DNA of 53,421 nt from Georgenia_B sunbinii (GTDB lineage Bacteria > Actinomycetota > Actinomycetes > Actinomycetales > Actinomycetaceae): the NCBI RefSeq assembly GCF_036421855.1, contig NZ_JAZGOK010000016.1. One strand, written 5' to 3'. Of this stretch, positions 33,344 to 41,371 are shown piece after piece. The notes below the pieces were generated by a model. The model worked only from the letters and a program-made list of their open reading frames with translations, made no database searches and was not told the origin of the DNA. A program made the translations under genes and the position numbers. Each line of letters opens with the position of its first letter. Position 1 is the first letter of the stretch.

Positions 33344-35797
33344 TTACTCCGCCAACCACGCGAAGAACTCCGCGGCGGAGAACACTGCGTGTCCGTACTC
33401 CTTGGCCTTGCGGGCCTTCCGGGACTGCGTGCCGAGCTCGGCGACGACGAGGACGTCGCACTTGGTCTTGGTCACCGAGAGCACCGGCACCAGACCGCGG
33501 TCCATGGCGAGGTCCGTCATCTCCTCGCGGCCCATCGTGCGGCCGTCCGGCGCCCGCACCGTGCCGGTGAAGCACACCCGGGTACCGGGCGTGAGGACGG
33601 CGGCGATCGTCGCGCCGTCGTCGTCTCCCAGCAGGGAGTCCACGACGTCGATCCCCAACACCTGCTCCAGCTCGCGCAGCCTGCCGACCAGCTCCGGCGG
33701 CAGCCCGGAGGCACGCTCCACGACGGCCCGCAGCCGGTTGGTGACGATGTGGCGCAGCGCGGACCCGAGCTCGGGGTCGCTGAGGAACGCGGACCGGTGC
33801 CGGACGTCGACCGCCTGCGCCCCGCGGAGCAGGACGTCGCTGACCAGCTGGCTCGTCTCGACCAGTGCGGACAGGGTCGGCAGCACCGCGGTCGACGGCG
33901 CCCGCTCCCCCGAGTCGCGCGTGAGCAGGTAGCTGACGCCCGCTTCGGCGTCGTCGGCGGTCGCGAACGCGCTGGCGCTCTCGTCCTCGGGTCGCAGCCG
34001 GGCGTGCGCGGCCAGCGCCGCCCGGGCCCGGTTAAGCGCGCTGCCGACGGCCACGGCGCGGCGCTCGTCGTCGGTGAGCCGGTCGGGCGGTAGCTCGATC
34101 CCCAGCGGTAGCGACGCCACGGCACCGAGCCGCTTGAGCTCGAAATCGATGAGCCCGAACGCCCGGTCGATGCCCACGCCTACCGGGACGTGCCCGTCGA
34201 GCAGCGGCAGCAGGACCGACCACGCCTCGGCGAGCGTCGGTGCCATGAGCACGTCATCGACCGTGATGCCATAGGCGTCGCGTGCGTCGTACAGGTCTTG
34301 CTGCGGGTTCACCAGGGTGCTCAAGGCGGTGCCGTCCTCGAAGGCGACGGCGATCTCCACCGGGCGGGGACGCGACATCCGCCCCTCGTCGCCCACCGTG
34401 AGCATGCCGATCGCGCACCGCCCCGTGTCCGCGGGCGAGGCCGTCGCGGTCTGAAGGAAGCGCAGGATCCGCCGGTCGGTCTTGAGGTCCTTGGGTAGCA
34501 CGGGCCGGGTGAGGACCAGGCCCTCGAACGACGTGCACCTGCTCAGCGCGACGTACACCTGGCCGTAGGCAAAGGCGCCGCCGCTGAGGTCGACGATCAG
34601 CCGGTCCAGGGTCTGGCCCTGGCTCTTGTGGATCGTGATCGCCCAGGCCAGCTTGAACGGCAGCTGGGTGTAGGTGCCCACGACCTCGTGCCGCAGTGTG
34701 CCGGACTCGATCACCGGGCGCGTGGCCTCCCAGGTGTACGGCCCCACCGTCGCCGCCGAACCGTCCCGGAACTCGACGGCGACTTCCAGACCGTGCTCGC
34801 CGTCCTCCATTCCGACGACGCGGCCGAGGGTGCCGTTGACCCACCGGTTGGCGCCGTCGTTGGTGAGCATCATGACCTGCGCGCCCACCTTGAATTGCAG
34901 GACGCGCTCCACGGGCGGGTCGAACAGGCTCAGGTCGCCCTGCTCGTTGGCCTGGTGCTCGACCACCTCGCCAGGCAGGCGCTCCAGGTGCCGACGGTTC
35001 CGGGCACCGACCACGCGGTTGGTGGGCGCCAGCGTCAGCCAGAACTCGTCGTCGGGCGGTTCGAAGTCCGGATCGGTACGCGTGTTGAGCTCGCGGCGGG
35101 AGTCCTCCGCCAGCAGGCCCTCGCGGACCGCGTTGAGGAGCACGGTGAGCCGCTGGTCGCCCTGCTGGCGGAAGACCGTGGTGAGAGCGACGGTCGGGAA
35201 GTCCTCGCGCACGAAGCGGTCGGCGGAGAAGAAGTACGGCGTGGCGTACCGGGTAGCGAAGAGCTCCGCCTCACCGGAGGTGACGACAGGCGGCAGCTGG
35301 AACAGGTCGCCGACGAGGACGAGTTGCACGCCCCCGTACCGGTCCCCGGGCCTGGGGCCAAAGCGTTCGAGGGCGGTGACCAGCATGTCGAAGATGTCGG
35401 CGCGCACCATCGACGCCTCGTCGATGATGAGGGTGTCGATCTGCCGCAGGGTTCCAGCGAAGCGGCCCGGCCAGTAATCCCCCGACTGCACGTCGGCGAG
35501 GGTGGTGGTGGACCGGAAGCCGAACAGGCGGTGGATCGTGTAGCCCTCGACGTTGAGCGCCGCGATACCGGTGGGTGCCGCGACCACTACCCGCCGGTCG
35601 GTGTGCTCGAGGTAGTGCCGGACGAGCGTCGACTTACCGGTACCCGCCTTACCGGTGAGGAAAAGGTTGGCGCCGTCCTCGAGGATCCGAAGCGAGTGGC
35701 TGAACTCCTCGGTCAAGACGATGCCGCCACCGGCCGGCGATGGGGGCGGCACTGCCACGGCGGTGCTCGACTGCTGTCTGGGTGCATGTCCCCACAC
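33344..35797 (-). CDS. Pif1-like helicase with degenerate DnaQ-like region and C-terminal BRCT domain
   Basis: 817 residues. Superfamily 1 helicase: Walker A GKAGTGKST (49-57), Walker B LIIDEAS (123-129), QLPP (167-170), then the C-terminal motifs AITIHKSQGQTLD (386-398) and YVALSR (415-420), as in Pif1/RecD-like enzymes. Residues about 462-570 look like a DEDD-exonuclease fold (VEIAVAFEDG, YGITVDDVLMAPTLAEA, GLIDFELKRLG), but the usual FD-x-ETTG and HNA-x-FD acidic motifs are replaced, so it is probably inactive. Residues 735-817 are a BRCT domain (GTRVCFTGTVR, TKCDVLVV, KARKAKEYG), which usually binds phosphorylated or DNA-end partners. GTG start only 6 bp after the ltp gene, with a weak ribosome site. 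A TTG at about residue 28 is an alternative. Confidence 0.88.
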   Translation of the reverse strand: MWGHAPRQQSSTAVAVPPPSPAGGGIVLTEEFSHSLRILEDGANLFLTGKAGTGKSTLVRHYLEHTDRRVVVAAPTGIAALNVEGYTIHRLFGFRSTTTLADVQSGDYWPGRFAGTLRQIDTLIIDEASMVRADIFDMLVTALERFGPRPGDRYGGVQLVLVGDLFQLPPVVTSGEAELFATRYATPYFFSADRFVREDFPTVALTTVFRQQGDQRLTVLLNAVREGLLAEDSRRELNTRTDPDFEPPDDEFWLTLAPTNRVVGARNRRHLERLPGEVVEHQANEQGDLSLFDPPVERVLQFKVGAQVMMLTNDGANRWVNGTLGRVVGMEDGEHGLEVAVEFRDGSAATVGPYTWEATRPVIESGTLRHEVVGTYTQLPFKLAWAITIHKSQGQTLDRLIVDLSGGAFAYGQVYVALSRCTSFEGLVLTRPVLPKDLKTDRRILRFLQTATASPADTGRCAIGMLTVGDEGRMSRPRPVEIAVAFEDGTALSTLVNPQQDLYDARDAYGITVDDVLMAPTLAEAWSVLLPLLDGHVPVGVGIDRAFGLIDFELKRLGAVASLPLGIELPPDRLTDDERRAVAVGSALNRARAALAAHARLRPEDESASAFATADDAEAGVSYLLTRDSGERAPSTAVLPTLSALVETSQLVSDVLLRGAQAVDVRHRSAFLSDPELGSALRHIVTNRLRAVVERASGLPPELVGRLRELEQVLGIDVVDSLLGDDDGATIAAVLTPGTRVCFTGTVRAPDGRTMGREEMTDLAMDRGLVPVLSVTKTKCDVLVVAELGTQSRKARKAKEYGHAVFSAAEFFAWLAE

Positions 35798-35803
35798 GGC
35801 TTG

Positions 35804-36694
35804 CTACAACCCCGTCTGGTTGACGCCGTGCTCCGCCTGCTCGCGGGTGAAGCCCTCGAAGACGAGCTGGTCGATGAGACCGGAGCGCGAGAACGACGTG
35901 TAGTCCAGGTAGGACTCGGCCGACTTGGCGGCCTGCTCGTTCCAGTCGACCGTCACGCTGTCCGCGGCTCTCGTCGCGTTGTCGGTGGAGAAGCCCTCGA
36001 ACTCCAGCTGCCCGATCAACCCCGACTTCGAGAACGCCGAGTAGTCCAGGTAGGACTCGGCGGACTTGACGGCCTGCTCTGCCCAGTCCGCGTTCACTCG
36101 GTCCACGGCCCAGGTCGCGTCATCGGTCGAGAAGCCCTCGAACTCCAGCTGCCCGATCAACCCCGACCGCGAGAACGCCGAGTAGTCCAGGTAAGACTGC
36201 GCCGAGCGGCGTGCGTTCTGCTGCGAGACCGTGCCCGCTGCTTCGGCCGCCGCGGCTTCCTCAGCGGCAGCCTCCTCGGCGGCCGCGCGCTCGGCCTCCT
36301 CAGCTGCCGCGACCCGCTCGGCCTCCTCGGCAGCCGCTCTCTCGGCCTCCTCCGCCGCAGCCGCCTCCGCAGCGGCGATGTCAGCGTCGGACTTCTTCTC
36401 CGGCTCGGGAGTCTCGGTGGGCTTCTCCGGTGTGCTGCGCTCGGTGGGCTGGTCACTCGCCGGGCTGGCGTCGGCGGTCGCTGCCACGGCGGCGGCGGCG
36501 GGGCCTGGATCCGACGGGTCGTCGCCGCCCGTGGTGATGCCGATGACGACGAGCAGCGCGAGGACACCGGCCGGCACGATGGCCCGCTTCTTCCGGTACC
36601 AGGGCCGTGCCGGCGGGGTGCCCGACGGTTCCGCCGGCGGTACCACCGCGGTGTCGTCGAGCCCGGAGTGTCCTGGGGGCGGATAGTCAGTCAT
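35804..36694 (-). CDS. Membrane-anchored Ltp-repeat protein (phage superinfection-exclusion-type domain)
   Basis: 296 residues. A Pro-rich cytoplasmic N-terminus (1-33) is followed by a basic stretch and one transmembrane helix (about 38-55), then a Thr/Pro/Glu linker, and an Ala/Glu-rich probable coiled coil (103-155). Three tandem Ltp repeats with a 47-residue period end the protein (about 159-204, 205-253, 254-296), each with SYLDY[ST]-x-FS-[RK]-SGLI-x-QL-x-FEGF. In the streptococcal phage lipoprotein Ltp this repeat blocks phage DNA injection. Here the anchor is a helix rather than a lipobox. The helicase begins 6 bp downstream, so both probably share a transcript. The last 104 bp are duplicated at 16822. 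Repeat family is sure; an antiphage role is inference, since many bacteria carry chromosomal Ltp-repeat proteins of unknown role. Confidence 0.88.
   Translation of the reverse strand: MTDYPPPGHSGLDDTAVVPPAEPSGTPPARPWYRKKRAIVPAGVLALLVVIGITTGGDDPSDPGPAAAAVAATADASPASDQPTERSTPEKPTETPEPEKKSDADIAAAEAAAAEEAERAAAEEAERVAAAEEAERAAAEEAAAEEAAAAEAAGTVSQQNARRSAQSYLDYSAFSRSGLIGQLEFEGFSTDDATWAVDRVNADWAEQAVKSAESYLDYSAFSKSGLIGQLEFEGFSTDNATRAADSVTVDWNEQAAKSAESYLDYTSFSRSGLIDQLVFEGFTREQAEHGVNQTGL
35806..35909. repeat. 104-bp exact direct repeat, copy 2 (3' end of ltp)
   Basis: Identical over its whole length to 16822-16925. This is the intact-gene copy. Confidence 0.95.
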
Positions 36695-36899
36695 GTTCCC
36701 GCTGCCGATCAGTCGTGTTGTTTGGCCCCCGGCACCCTCAGGTTATCGACAGCTGCCGCTGGACGTGCGGCTTTCGCGACACGAGCACCGCCCCTCAGGA
36801 GTCGCTGCACCAGCCCCTCGCCCGCGCCGACAATGACGGCCGCGCGGACCGGCCGGCCGTGTGCAGTGCCCGGCATGTCAGCCGACTATCGTCGAGAAC

Positions 36900-37595
36900 A
36901 TGACGGTCGTCGCGGCAGCGGTTGCCGGGCCGGGCTGCGAGGCACCGGGAACCGGCCTGCTGGTCGAGCCGGTGGCCGCTGTCAGCAGCCTCGCGTTCGT
37001 CCTCGCCGGTGCGCTCATCGTGCTCCGGCACCACGCCGCCCTGCGCGGTGGCCGGGCCGGCGGTCCCGGTGCGATGCCGAGCTCGCTGGCGGGGTACGCG
37101 TCGTTGGTGGTCGCGGTGGGTCTCGGCTCACTGGTGCAGCACGGCCCGAACCCGGCGTACGCGGACCTCCTCCACGACCTGCCGCTGCTCGCGACCCTGG
37201 CGTTCGTCGCCGCCGACGCGGTCGCGGCGCTTCGTGGTCGGGGGCGCAGCTGGTGGTGGTGGGCGGTGCCGACGCAGGCCCTCGTCCCGCTCATCCTCGC
37301 GGCTCCACGCTCCGGAGACCTCGCCCAGGCGGGGGTCGCCGTCGTCGCGTTGGGCGCCACGCTGCTGCGCGCCCGCACCTTCCCGGCGGTGCGCCGTGAG
37401 GTCGGCTGGGCGGTCGGCCTGCTCGCCGTCGGTGGGGTGGTCGGGACGCTGTCCCGGGCCGGCTGGCCGCTGTGCGACCCGCACAGCCTGTGGCAGGGCC
37501 ACGCCCTGTGGCACGTCCTGGCGGCGGCCGCGCTGGTCGTCCTGGCCCCGGTCATCGGGACGAACCACGAGAGACCCAGGCCGCACCGTGAGTAG
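36900..37595 (+). CDS. Polytopic membrane protein resembling CREST/ceramidase-type hydrolases
   Basis: 231 residues with about seven hydrophobic helices. Its His/Asp pattern looks like the CREST superfamily (alkaline ceramidase, PAQR): a Ser pair in VEPVAAVSSL (about 29-30), His81 in QHGPNP, Asp89 and His92/Asp93 in ADLLHDLP, and the closing HxxxH of GHALWHVL (201-205). These would form the intramembrane metal site of a lipid amidase or related hydrolase. The evidence is motif spacing only. Start taken as the ATG at 36900 with a weak GAG; an in-frame GTG at 36861 would add a Cys-rich leader. Divergent from ltp, and 10 bp before the ArsC-family gene, probably one operon. Confidence 0.72.
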   Translation: MTVVAAAVAGPGCEAPGTGLLVEPVAAVSSLAFVLAGALIVLRHHAALRGGRAGGPGAMPSSLAGYASLVVAVGLGSLVQHGPNPAYADLLHDLPLLATLAFVAADAVAALRGRGRSWWWWAVPTQALVPLILAAPRSGDLAQAGVAVVALGATLLRARTFPAVRREVGWAVGLLAVGGVVGTLSRAGWPLCDPHSLWQGHALWHVLAAAALVVLAPVIGTNHERPRPHRE

Positions 37596-37605
37596 GGTCG
37601 GGACC

Positions 37606-37962
37606 ATGGCTGATCTGATGGTCCTGCACAATCCGCGCTGCTCCACCTCCCGCTTCGCGGTGGACTCCGTGACGGCGGCCGGCGTCGACGCCGAGGTGGT
37701 GCAGTACCTCAAGACGCCGCTGGATCGGGAAGAGCTGCTCGTGCTCATCGCCAAGCTTGAGGACCCGCCGGCGGCCCTCGTCCGCAAGGACGCGTTCTTC
37801 ACCGAGCAGGGACTGTCGGCTGAAGACTGCACGACCCCCGAGCAGGTGGCCGAGCTGCTCGTCACGCACCCCAGGCTCATGCAGCGCCCGGTGCTCGTGC
37901 GCGGCGACCGCGCCATCATCGGCCGCCCGAAGGACCGGGTCGCGCAGTTCCTCGCACGCTGA
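37606..37962 (+). CDS. ArsC-family (arsenate-reductase-like) protein
   Basis: 118-residue thioredoxin-fold protein of the glutaredoxin-coupled ArsC family. Active-site Cys12 lies in HNPRCSTSR, and the C-terminal QRPVLVRGDRAIIGRP block holds the family arginines. The length is standard. It could reduce arsenate, but no arsR, arsB or acr3 gene is near, and the family also includes regulators and proteins of unknown role (YffB-like). Therefore no gene symbol is given. Preceded by GGGTCGGGA before the ATG. Same strand and 10 bp after the membrane protein gene. Confidence 0.87.
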   Translation: MADLMVLHNPRCSTSRFAVDSVTAAGVDAEVVQYLKTPLDREELLVLIAKLEDPPAALVRKDAFFTEQGLSAEDCTTPEQVAELLVTHPRLMQRPVLVRGDRAIIGRPKDRVAQFLAR

Positions 37963-38016
37963 GACTCCTCCGGCGGCGGCACGGGACCGTAGCCTGCTGG
38001 CGATGTCCCCGCCGTC

Positions 38017-39414
38017 TCAGTCGGCCGCGAACAGCTCCTTCTCGCGCCATCGGCCGAACCGGAAGTAGAGGTAGGCGAACACGCTGCTGATGACGAAGCT
38101 CCCGCCCATGCCCAGGGCGATACCGATCTGGCCGAACCAGTGCGCGAAGAGCGAGGTGAGCGGGAACCGCAGCACCCAGAAGGAGATGATGTTGAGCACG
38201 AGCACCTGGTACATCGCCCCGGAGGCCCGCACCACGCCGTTGAGCACGAAGTTGATGCCGAGGAACGGGTAGAAGAGGGCGACGACGCGTAGGTAGGTGA
38301 CGCCGAACTCGACGGCGTCGGGCTCGCGGACGAACAGCGTCACCGCGGGCCGGGCGAGGACCACCACGAGCAGGGCGATCGCCGTCATGATCGCCAGGTT
38401 GTACACGACTCCCACCCGGGAGATGCGCCCCACCCGGTCCCAGTTCCGGCTGCCGATGTTCTGCCCGGCCATGCTCGAGACGGAGATTCCCAGCGCCTGC
38501 GCGGGCAGCATGATGAGCGAGTCGATCCGCTGCGCCGCCCCGAACCCGCCGACGACGGCGGCGCCGAACCCGGTGACCACGCTCATGATCGCTGCCGACC
38601 CGGCGGAGATCACCGCCATCTGCAGGCCCGAGGGGATCCCCAGGCTGAGGATGGTGCGTGCCTCGGACCACGCGGGCAGGCTGGGCCGTCGGAACGGGGC
38701 GAGCCGCCGTCTGGTCACGTGGACCAGGCCGTAGACGAACGCCGCCCCTTGTGACACCACGGTCGCGACGGCCGCGCCCTCGATCCCCAGCGCGAGGATG
38801 AACAGCGGGTCGAGGACGACGTTGAGGAGCACCGCCACCAGCACGAACCGCATGGGGGTGCGGCTGTCCCCCAGCGCCCGCAGGACCGTGCTGAGGAAGT
38901 TGTAGCCGAACAGGAACAGGATGCCGAGGAAGCTGACCTGCAGGTACCCCTGCGCCTGGGCCGTGATCGACTCCGGCGTCCCGAGCACCCTGAGCAGGGT
39001 CCCGGAGAACGCGTAGCCGGCGGCGCCCAGCACCACGGCCATGAGGAACAGCATGACGACGAAGGCGTTGAGGTAACGCTTGAGCCCGTCGGCGTCCCGG
39101 CGTCCCATGTGCTGGGAGAGGATCGCCAGCGCGGCGTTGTTCACACCGATGACGAAGGACAGCACGGTGAAGATGATGACGCTGGACACGGCGACCGCCC
39201 CCAGCGCGTCGGCGCCCAGGAGGTTGCCGATCCACAGGCTGTCGACGAACTGGAAGGACGTCTGGAGCAGGTTCGCCAGCATGATCGGCCCCGAGAACGC
39301 GACCAGCTGCCGGAGGGTGCTGCCCTGGGTGAAGTCGTGTCCCTGACCCGTCCGGGCGATCCCCCTCAACCTCCTCATGCCGCGCGCGGCCACGTGCCGA
39401 GCCGGCGCCACCAT
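38017..39414 (-). CDS. MATE-family efflux transporter
   Basis: 465 residues, twelve predicted helices in two homologous halves, as expected for MATE (NorM/DinF-like) cation-coupled drug exporters. Typical segments: ANLLQTSFQFVDSLWIGNLLG in helix 1, NNAALAILSQHMGRRD after helix 2, and the second-half counterpart AQRIDSLIMLPAQALGISVSSMAGQNIGSRN. The start is uncertain: neither the ATG at 39414 nor one 12 codons later (MRRLRGIAR) has a ribosome site. Divergent from the IclR regulator with about 100 bp between; whether that regulator controls it is unknown. Confidence 0.92.
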   Translation of the reverse strand: MVAPARHVAARGMRRLRGIARTGQGHDFTQGSTLRQLVAFSGPIMLANLLQTSFQFVDSLWIGNLLGADALGAVAVSSVIIFTVLSFVIGVNNAALAILSQHMGRRDADGLKRYLNAFVVMLFLMAVVLGAAGYAFSGTLLRVLGTPESITAQAQGYLQVSFLGILFLFGYNFLSTVLRALGDSRTPMRFVLVAVLLNVVLDPLFILALGIEGAAVATVVSQGAAFVYGLVHVTRRRLAPFRRPSLPAWSEARTILSLGIPSGLQMAVISAGSAAIMSVVTGFGAAVVGGFGAAQRIDSLIMLPAQALGISVSSMAGQNIGSRNWDRVGRISRVGVVYNLAIMTAIALLVVVLARPAVTLFVREPDAVEFGVTYLRVVALFYPFLGINFVLNGVVRASGAMYQVLVLNIISFWVLRFPLTSLFAHWFGQIGIALGMGGSFVISSVFAYLYFRFGRWREKELFAAD

Positions 39415-39515
39415 AGCCAGGTCGGGGCTCGCCCGCGCTCACCAGGCCCCGGCCTGCGAGCCGCGTCCCTACCGCCCGCCGTCACCCCGCTCTACGCTGG
39501 GGGCCGGAGGCCGAT

Positions 39516-40232
39516 GTGGCAGTGCAGCCGACTCTGATCAACTCCGTCGTCCGAGCGCTCAACCTGCTCGACGTGGTGGGCGCCGCGGAGTCACCGCAGC
39601 CTGCCAAGAAGCTCGCCCGCATCGCCGGGATCCCGCTCGGCACCGCCTACCACCTGCTGCGCACCCTCGTCCACGAGGGCTACCTCGTCCGCACCCCGGA
39701 GGGCTACGTCCTCGGCGACCGGGTGGACTCGCTCGGTCAGGGCGCCGAGACCCGACGGGTGCGTCAGGTCCTGCACCAACTGCACGACAAGCTCCGTGCG
39801 GCGGCGTATCTCGCGGCGCTCGACGACGGCGAGATCCGGCTGACCGAGATCGTCGACTCCCCCGCCGCGCCCCGCACCGACCTGTGGGTCGGCTTCCACG
39901 ACGCCGCGCACGCGACCGCGCTGGGCAAGGCGATGCTCGCTGCGCTCCCCGAGGAGTCGCGGCGTGAGTACGTCGCCGCCCATCCACTCGTCGACCTCAC
40001 CCCGCACACCGTCACCTCACCGCGAGCCCTGATGGAGGAGGTAGCCCGCGCCGGGCAGCTCGCGGTCGACCATGAGGAGTATGCCTTGGGCGTCATGTGC
40101 GCGGCGGTGCCGGTCCCGGGGCTGGCGCAGGCGGTGGCCGTCTCCGTCCCGGCACGGCGTGCCGGTGATGTGGTCGCCCGCGCCGACGAGCTGCGACGCG
40201 CGGCTCGTCTCATCGCCCTGGCACGTGGCTGA
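39516..40232 (+). CDS. IclR-family transcriptional regulator
   Basis: 238 residues. N-terminal winged helix about 8-70 (INSVVRALNLLDVVG ... ARIAGIPLGTAYHLLRTLV), then the IclR effector-binding domain with AAHATALGKAMLAALP and the closing DHEEYALGVMCAAVPV and AVSVPARR. GTG start with GGAGG 5 nt upstream. It lies 86 bp before the dehydrogenase E1 operon in the same orientation and is the likely local regulator of that operon, responding to a small carboxylate or acetoin-like effector (inference). Confidence 0.92.
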   Translation: MAVQPTLINSVVRALNLLDVVGAAESPQPAKKLARIAGIPLGTAYHLLRTLVHEGYLVRTPEGYVLGDRVDSLGQGAETRRVRQVLHQLHDKLRAAAYLAALDDGEIRLTEIVDSPAAPRTDLWVGFHDAAHATALGKAMLAALPEESRREYVAAHPLVDLTPHTVTSPRALMEEVARAGQLAVDHEEYALGVMCAAVPVPGLAQAVAVSVPARRAGDVVARADELRRAARLIALARG

Positions 40233-40318
40233 CCCCTCTCACCATGTGAAATCTCGGGCGTTGTCATCGTCATCCGGCGGCGCGATGGTGGGGAGCACCC
40301 CAGCCAACGGAGGCGATC

Positions 40319-41371
40319 ATGTCGACGTCGACATCTGAACCACCCCCTGTCCCCACCACTGCCGAGACGTCCGAAGGGCCGGAGCTGACCGACGACACCC
40401 GCCGCAACCTCTACGAGACGATGGTGCTCTCCCGCACCTTCGAAGAGGCGATCCTGCGCGAGTACCACGCGGACAAGGGCCCCGGCTTCGACATCGGCAA
40501 GGGCCTCATCCCCGGCGAGATGCACCTGTCGGCCGGCCAGGAGCCAGTCGCCGCCGGCGTGTGCGCGCACCTGTCCGCCGATGACGCGGTCACCGCCACG
40601 CACCGGCCGCACCATTTCGCTGTCGCCCACGGCGTCGACCTCAAGCGGATGACGGCGGAGATCTTCGGCCGCGAGACCGGGCTGGGTCGGGGCCGCGGCG
40701 GCCACATGCACCTCTTCGACCCGGACGTCCACTTCTCCTGCTCCGGGATAGTCGCCGAGGGCTACCCGCCCGCACTGGGAGCCGCCTTCGCCTTCACCCG
40801 CCGCGGCACCGGCGGCGTCGCCGTCGCGGGCACCGGTGACGGCGGGGCGAACCAGGGCGCGTTCCACGAGTCGCTCAACCTCGCGGCGCTGTGGCGGCTG
40901 CCGGTGCTGTTCGTCGTCGAGGACAACGCCTGGGGCATCTCCGTGCCGCGCTCTACGTCGACGTCGGTGAAGTCCAACGCCGAGCGCGCCGCGGCCTACG
41001 GCATCCCCGGCGAACGGGTCGAGGACAACGACGTCGACGCCGTGTACGAGGCGGCCGGCCGCGCCATCAGCCGCGCCCGTGCCGGTGAGGGGCCATCGCT
41101 GCTCGAGGTGGTGACGATCCGGATGTGGGGCCACTTCGAGGGAGATGCGCAGGGCTACCGCCCGGACCTCGCCGACATCCCCGGCCTCGACCCGATCCCC
41201 CGGTACGAGCAGCGACTTCGCCAGGCCGGCGTGCTGGACGACGACGGCGCCACCGCCATCAAGGAACGCGCCAGCCAGCGGGTGGAGGAGGCCATCTCCT
41301 TCGCCAAGGAGAGCCCGCTCCCCGACCCAGCTGAGGTCCACAAGCACGTCTTCGCCGAGGAGCAGTCATGA
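40319..41371 (+). CDS. Thiamine-pyrophosphate dehydrogenase E1 component, alpha subunit (acetoin/2-oxoacid type)
   Basis: 350 residues. The TPP-binding motif GDGGANQ...LPVLFVVEDN spans 173-203, and HRPHHFAVAHG near 95 is the conserved His region of alpha subunits. The phosphorylation-loop region found in mitochondrial E1 is short. Both acetoin:2,6-DCPIP oxidoreductases and pyruvate/branched-chain 2-oxoacid dehydrogenases share this architecture; the short length and absence of a true E2 next door lean towards the acetoin type, but I do not assign a symbol. GGAGG precedes the ATG by 6 nt. Its stop overlaps the beta-subunit start (ATGA). It makes an alpha2-beta2 complex that passes an acyl group to a lipoyl domain. 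Confidence 0.9.
   Translation: MSTSTSEPPPVPTTAETSEGPELTDDTRRNLYETMVLSRTFEEAILREYHADKGPGFDIGKGLIPGEMHLSAGQEPVAAGVCAHLSADDAVTATHRPHHFAVAHGVDLKRMTAEIFGRETGLGRGRGGHMHLFDPDVHFSCSGIVAEGYPPALGAAFAFTRRGTGGVAVAGTGDGGANQGAFHESLNLAALWRLPVLFVVEDNAWGISVPRSTSTSVKSNAERAAAYGIPGERVEDNDVDAVYEAAGRAISRARAGEGPSLLEVVTIRMWGHFEGDAQGYRPDLADIPGLDPIPRYEQRLRQAGVLDDDGATAIKERASQRVEEAISFAKESPLPDPAEVHKHVFAEEQS

Noticed and set aside
35804..36694. Intact prophage around the Ltp-repeat gene
   Set aside because: No integrase, portal, terminase or tail genes are present nearby; neighbouring genes are ordinary chromosomal ones.
37606..37962. Arsenic resistance operon
   Set aside because: Only an ArsC-fold protein is present; there is no arsenite exporter, ArsR regulator or ArsA.
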